Translations under genes and position numbers: made by a program
Notes under the pieces: model-generated
Told to the model about the DNA's origin: nothing
Seen by the model: only the letters and a program-made list of their open reading frames with translations
The model's database searches: none
Shown: one piece after another, positions 63,302 to 64,000 of the stretch
Position numbering within the stretch: position 1 is the first letter of the stretch
Layout: every line of letters starts with the position of its first letter
Assembly: GCF_004366075.1 (NCBI RefSeq)
Contig: NZ_SODU01000003.1
Location: forward strand, 992,001 to 1,056,000
DNA: 64,000 nt
Source of the DNA: Kribbella pratensis
Lineage (GTDB): Bacteria > Actinomycetota > Actinomycetes > Propionibacteriales > Kribbellaceae
Reading direction: 5' to 3'

Positions 63302-64000
63302 TCACGCATCTGCCGGGAGTCGTGTCCCCGGCTCCGCGGTTGACTGAGCAAGCCGGATCGTCGGTTTCGGGACCTGGTACGTCGTGACCTCGCCGCCCTC
63401 CATGACCGTGAGGATCGCCTCGCCGACGATCGTGCCGAGGCCGTGGACGTCGACGGTGACGACGCTCAACGGCGGATGCGCCAACCGGGCGACGGCCGTG
63501 TCGTCCCACGCGATCACGGACAACTGATCGGGGATGCGGACGCCCAGGTCCTTGGCCGCGGCGAGACCGCCGATCGCCATCAGGTCGTTGTCGTACACAA
63601 CGGCCGTCGGGACCTGGCTGCCGGTCAGCAGCCGTCTGGTCGCCTCCCGGCCCGCGTCCTCGGAGTAGTCGCCTTCGATGACCCGGCCCTGCACGTCCCG
63701 CTCCGCACACGTCTCCATGAACGCGTCGTCACGCGCCTGGCAGTGCAGCATGTCCCGCGGACCGCTCACCCGGGCGATGTCGCGATGCCCGAGATCCGCG
63801 AGCGCGCGAACGGCCGCCCGGGCGCCCTCGGCGTTGTCGACGAGCACGTTCGTGATCGGCGCCTGCAGTTCCGGCCCGCCGAGCAGCACGGCCGGCACCC
63901 CCAGCCGCTCGAGCTCGGCGAGCCGCGCGTCGTTCGCCCGGAGGTCGACCATGACGATGCCGTCGACGTGGTCATTGGCCACCCAGCGCTGCCAGGTCGC
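63302..64000 (-). CDS. LacI-family regulator, 3' part only
   Basis: 232 codons of the sensor domain; the gene runs off the right edge, so the HTH is not seen. LGHRDIARVSGPRD, AVVYDNDLMAIGGLAAAKDLG and VIAWDDTAVARLAHPPLS are typical for LacI/GalR effector domains. Its targets lie outside the window. Confidence 0.85.
   Translation of the reverse strand, partial: ATWQRWVANDHVDGIVMVDLRANDARLAELERLGVPAVLLGGPELQAPITNVLVDNAEGARAAVRALADLGHRDIARVSGPRDMLHCQARDDAFMETCAERDVQGRVIEGDYSEDAGREATRRLLTGSQVPTAVVYDNDLMAIGGLAAAKDLGVRIPDQLSVIAWDDTAVARLAHPPLSVVTVDVHGLGTIVGEAILTVMEGGEVTTYQVPKPTIRLAQSTAEPGTRLPADA

Noticed and set aside
63057-63347. A 96-aa plus-strand ORF in the last gap
   Set aside because: No family, no ribosome site, and it overlaps the end of the LacI gene.

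Overview
The window is high-GC DNA (roughly 70% by eye) with GTG starts, short intergenic gaps and many 4-base gene overlaps. This is typical of an actinomycete. Gene content and order point to the Propionibacteriales (Nocardioides/Kribbella type). A Kribbella-like soil organism is my inference, not something the sequence proves. No rRNA, tRNA, CRISPR array, prophage or intact insertion sequence was seen.

Layout. 1-6.6 kb: biotin genes (bioF partial, bioA, and bioB with its helper bsaP), mixed with a zeta-toxin-like kinase, an acidic partner ORF, a tRNA isopentenyltransferase-family gene and three tiny basic proteins, two of which sit behind duplicated leader sequences. 6.6-7.1 kb: a non-coding stretch ending in a strong terminator, possibly a structured RNA. 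7.1-22 kb: an old actinobacterial core block, with a ChoD-like GMC oxidoreductase, a succinate-semialdehyde-type dehydrogenase, guaB3, guaB, the anti-sigma factor RsdA, sigD/shbA, and groES-groEL1 behind two CIRCE operators. 22-32 kb: a peptidoglycan-binding protein, a methyltransferase, a divergent AraC/oxidoreductase pair, then the t6A-tRNA operon alr - hydrolase - GNAT::tsaE - tsaB - rimI - tsaD - GNAT - hydrolase. A 165-bp palindromic element sits between the hydrolase and tsaE. 32-45 kb: conserved housekeeping genes (nnr, acpS, coaA) separated by accessory genes for plant-polymer use (GH12 glucanase, large PIG-L protein, GH67 alpha-glucuronidase with a LacI regulator) and a decayed MFS transporter.

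45-53.5 kb is a cell-wall sugar recycling cluster: a secreted NagZ fused to a second hydrolase domain, the exo-muramidase NamZ, a secreted beta-lactamase-fold protein, MurR and MurQ. Together they would release GlcNAc and MurNAc from peptidoglycan and convert MurNAc-6-phosphate to GlcNAc-6-phosphate. 54.6-56 kb holds a ketol-acid reductoisomerase whose closest recognisable form is the plant enzyme. An IlvY-like LysR regulator lies 6 kb away, and a palindrome that could be its site lies in front of the reductoisomerase gene.

56-62 kb is a sugar uptake operon (binding protein, two permeases, ThuA, Gfo/Idh oxidoreductase) without its own ATPase. It is divergent from a LacI regulator, with two matching operators in the gap. 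The window ends in a second, partial LacI-type regulator. The most unusual points are the palindromic element in the t6A operon, the NagZ fusion, the plant-type reductoisomerase with its IlvY-like regulator, the duplicated leaders with tiny basic proteins, and the possible RNA at 6.8-7.1 kb.
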